A DNA stretch of 64,000 nucleotides from the NCBI GenBank assembly GCA_022843265.1, contig JALHNZ010000007.1, positions 41,612 to 105,611 of the forward strand, read 5' to 3'. Every line of letters starts with the position of its first letter. Within the stretch, counting starts at the first letter, position 1. The notes below the pieces were generated by a model, which had not been told where the DNA came from, did no database searches, and saw only the letters and a program-made list of their open reading frames with translations. The DNA comes from Gemmatimonadaceae bacterium. GTDB lineage: Bacteria > Gemmatimonadota > Gemmatimonadetes > Gemmatimonadales > Gemmatimonadaceae. The translations under genes and the position numbers were made by a program. Of this stretch, positions 61,754 to 64,000 are shown one piece after another.

Positions 61754-61802
61754 GCTGTAAGCTAGCGAGCTCCCGCGCCGAACGCCGTTGCGGCGGGCGG
61801 CG

Positions 61803-62303
61803 TCAGGGTCGCGACACTTCGATCACCACGCGGTAGTCACTGGCGCGAATCGGTACGCCGCTGCGTGGCTGCGGCGATACGTCAACCAAGCGGATCGCAT
61901 AGTTGTCGTCAATCACAATGCCGCGCGGCGCCTCGTTGGTGTGCAGTGTGGTACCACCAACGAATGCACCACGCTCCAAACGAAAGAGTGCAGCCGCGTC
62001 TCCCGCGGTCACGCACTGCACGTCAATCGGACAGCGCGAATCGGCTTCGATGTACCGGAACGTCACGCGCAACACAGTGCCGGTGCCAAACTCTGCAGAC
62101 TGCCCGGGCGCCAGCGATACGCGCGCCTCGGCGCGTCCGGCCTGCTCGGGCCCCAGCTCAAGCTGCGCGTTGCACGCGGCAAGCGAGAGCAAACCACCAC
62201 ACAGCAGGACGAACGGCAGACCACGAAGCCAAATGGGAGCGGACGAGCCAACAAGCGCGCGATTTCGCCGGCGGTGAAACGAGTACTCTGAGATTCGAGA
62301 CAT
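61803..62303 (-). CDS. Hypothetical lipoprotein with Cys-pair motif
   Basis: A 166-residue protein from ATG 62303 with a long basic leader and lipobox SLAAC. The mature domain has SRCPIDVQCVTAGDAA, a Cys-pair motif seen in small lipoproteins of soil bacteria, within a beta-rich sequence (VLRVTFRYIEAD; YRVVIEVSR). I infer a disulfide and an envelope location. No function is known. It is 49 bp upstream of the Cys-rich gene on the same strand. Confidence 0.78.
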   Translation of the reverse strand: MSRISEYSFHRRRNRALVGSSAPIWLRGLPFVLLCGGLLSLAACNAQLELGPEQAGRAEARVSLAPGQSAEFGTGTVLRVTFRYIEADSRCPIDVQCVTAGDAAALFRLERGAFVGGTTLHTNEAPRGIVIDDNYAIRLVDVSPQPRSGVPIRASDYRVVIEVSRP

Positions 62304-62390
62304 AAAGCGAGGGGTAGTGCGTGAGGAGTGTCATCTGGACATACACCCGTACCTCTCCGCATTACCCCCACCATCTGGGTCATGTCACCC

Positions 62391-63986
62391 TTAGTGCGGC
62401 TGCTTGGGCAAATCGATCGCTGGATTGCGAGAGAAGAAGCCCACCGGCCTGATTTCAAAGCTGTGTTGGGCCACCGGCATGAGCGGCCAGTCTTCCGGGC
62501 GCGGCACATGGTGAAAGCCCATCGTCAGCCAGGCCACGATATCCGTGTTGGCAATCGCGCGATTGCCGGCCGTCCATTTGGGCAGCCCTTCGCCCGCGGT
62601 CCCCTTGGTGGGATAGTCGCCCGCCGCGTACAACTCGCGCGGCGCGTACGGCGTGACCCATAGCGTGTGGTTGGTGAAACCTGCGCGTTGTTGCAAATAG
62701 TCGTTCGGTGCGAGCAATGTCATCGCACTGTGACCGTCAATCTGATAGCCCACGTGTCCGCTGAAGGCGCCGGCCACACTTGGGTTCACTATGCGCCACA
62801 TCTCCGGCGCATTCATTGGCGAATGACGCATGGCGTCTTTTTCCGCACGTGCTTCGTTTGATTCGACCGTCCACACGCTGCGACGCGGATTGTTCTGCGG
62901 CAGTGTCTTGGGAACGAGACGGTCAACCATCAGCGAGTTTGCAGGTCCGTCAACATCGAGATCCAGCCGGAACGAGAAGAAGTGACTGTGATTTACGCCC
63001 ACACGATCTTTCGCGATGCGCCGTCCATACTGCTCGTCTGCTGGGGTTCCCGACGCGGTTTTGGTAGCGTCCATTCCGGATGCACCCGCGTCCATGCGTA
63101 GCGTGCCGTCTTGTTGGAAGACCCAGTCGAACAAGTAGTCGTAGTTGCCGGCCGTCATGTACATGCGCAACACGAGATCACGTTTTACGCGCGCTTCCAC
63201 CACGTTTGCGCCTTCTCGTCCGTGTCGCCACGCCACATCACCCGCCGAGCGTTCGAACAAACAGGCGGCACGCATGCGTTCGCGCGGTCGGCCGCCTGAG
63301 GTCATGACCATCGCGTTGAAATACGTGGCGTACTCCGGGCACTCGACGCCCGCAGCAAGGCTACTTGCAATGCCGCCGAACAGCGCGGGGTAGGTGCCGA
63401 GGTCAAAGAAGCCTTGCTCGTTCCACGGCGTTTCTTCGTCCATGTACGGCACGAACAGTTCCGAGAGCGCGCCCTGATACATCACGGATCGATCGCGACC
63501 ACCATCGGCGTACGTGACCAATGACAACACCACACCGCGGCGCGGATCAACCCGGAAGTGGAACTTCCAGTTCTGCCAACTCACCTGATGACCGTTCAGG
63601 GTGAACGATGGGCCGAGTGGTTGTACCATCTGCACGGCGTTCTTGATCTCTCGCGTGGGTCCGATCGCTTCCGCATCGAATGCGCCGAACGGTGTGCCCA
63701 TCGGACGCACGCCGCTGTCGGTCACGCTGAGGATTTTGCCTTCGTCGAGATCGATAACGATGAGCAGCCCCTCGATATCCGGGCCGTATCCGGTCACCAC
63801 CCCGTGGTCGTTGCTGCACATCACGCGCATCACGCGTTTGCCACGCTCGTCGGCGCGATCGAAATGACCGTGATTCGCGCCGCAGTTCACATGCGCGAAA
63901 TCCGTAATGCCACGTTTGCGTATTGCCGCTCGCACGCGTTCATCACCGAGTGCAATGGAGGTCATGCGTCCAAACTCATCACCACT
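62391..63986 (-). CDS. Copper amine oxidase, 5' end missing
   Basis: The last 531 residues of a copper/TPQ amine oxidase; normal enzymes have 620-730, so part of the N-terminal domains is missing at the contig end. The frame stays open upstream of ATG 63965. Counted from that Met, the TPQ-precursor Tyr is Y275 in TAGNYDYLF, the catalytic base is D188 in FFDLGTY, and two copper ligands are H326 and H328 in NHSHFF. The third His lies in GFHHVPRPEDWPLMP. The enzyme oxidises primary amines to aldehyde, ammonia and H2O2. Confidence 0.92.
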   Translation of the reverse strand, partial: SGDEFGRMTSIALGDERVRAAIRKRGITDFAHVNCGANHGHFDRADERGKRVMRVMCSNDHGVVTGYGPDIEGLLIVIDLDEGKILSVTDSGVRPMGTPFGAFDAEAIGPTREIKNAVQMVQPLGPSFTLNGHQVSWQNWKFHFRVDPRRGVVLSLVTYADGGRDRSVMYQGALSELFVPYMDEETPWNEQGFFDLGTYPALFGGIASSLAAGVECPEYATYFNAMVMTSGGRPRERMRAACLFERSAGDVAWRHGREGANVVEARVKRDLVLRMYMTAGNYDYLFDWVFQQDGTLRMDAGASGMDATKTASGTPADEQYGRRIAKDRVGVNHSHFFSFRLDLDVDGPANSLMVDRLVPKTLPQNNPRRSVWTVESNEARAEKDAMRHSPMNAPEMWRIVNPSVAGAFSGHVGYQIDGHSAMTLLAPNDYLQQRAGFTNHTLWVTPYAPRELYAAGDYPTKGTAGEGLPKWTAGNRAIANTDIVAWLTMGFHHVPRPEDWPLMPVAQHSFEIRPVGFFSRNPAIDLPKQPH

Positions 63987-64000
63987 AGATCGGAAGAGCA
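63987..64000 (+). other. Illumina adapter sequence at contig end
   Basis: AGATCGGAAGAGCA is identical to the first 14 bases of the Illumina TruSeq read-1 adapter. It lies exactly at the end of the window, inside the frame of the amine oxidase, so it is untrimmed adapter and not genomic DNA. Confidence 0.93.

Overview
The window is 64 kb of high-GC bacterial DNA with a Gram-negative envelope. It encodes many lipoproteins, outer-membrane barrels, porins and a flagellar stator. The gene style fits Gemmatimonadota: Ser/Thr kinases carrying a beta-propeller, a membrane-anchored BTAD regulator, large secreted proteins full of Asp-box repeats, and many short lipoproteins. That placement is an inference from gene content, because no rRNA or other phylogenetic marker is present. 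I saw no tRNA, rRNA, CRISPR array, transposase or phage gene. The last 14 bases match the start of the Illumina TruSeq adapter, so the right edge is a contig end and the last gene is cut there.

Layout. 1-1107: end of motA, then motB. 1152-7926: a degenerate EAL-HDOD signalling protein; a glycine-zipper lipoprotein overlapping an ABC exporter pair; an acidic protein; an Nramp-like transporter with an altered metal site. 7945-15986, mostly minus strand: cysK and cysE, a methyltransferase, outer-membrane proteins, and an S41 protease coupled to a large barrel protein. 16334-22003: an ion-homeostasis block (NhaA, a tiny membrane protein, two coupled CPA2-type antiporters) and a Bcr/CflA efflux pump. 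22083-25295: a beta-propeller phytase lipoprotein, an unusual zinc-motif SDR and a cytochrome c lipoprotein.

25502-29051 is a tightly overlapping five-gene operon: lipoprotein, ECF sigma factor, membrane protein with an external CBM48-like domain, secreted helical protein, and barrel-like protein that also ends in a CBM48-like domain. This is the best candidate for an undescribed protein system here. 29064-46439 holds phosphatidylserine decarboxylase with a porin, an SDR, a GH9/M50/propeller operon divergent from a receptor-like kinase, a MaoC-like protein, a secreted EEP-fold protein, a YiiX-like papain-fold protein, a membrane nucleotidyl cyclase and an unrecognised 454-residue protein.

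46628-61753 holds two giant Asp-box (VPS10/sortilin-like) proteins, a shortened Uma2 nuclease-fold gene, a BTAD regulator and small envelope proteins. It also carries three copies of a ~235-bp long inverted repeat. All three copies sit tail-to-tail between convergent genes, and the arms have changed in a compensating way between copies. This repeat family is the strongest non-coding novelty in the window. The right end has a lipoprotein and a truncated copper amine oxidase.
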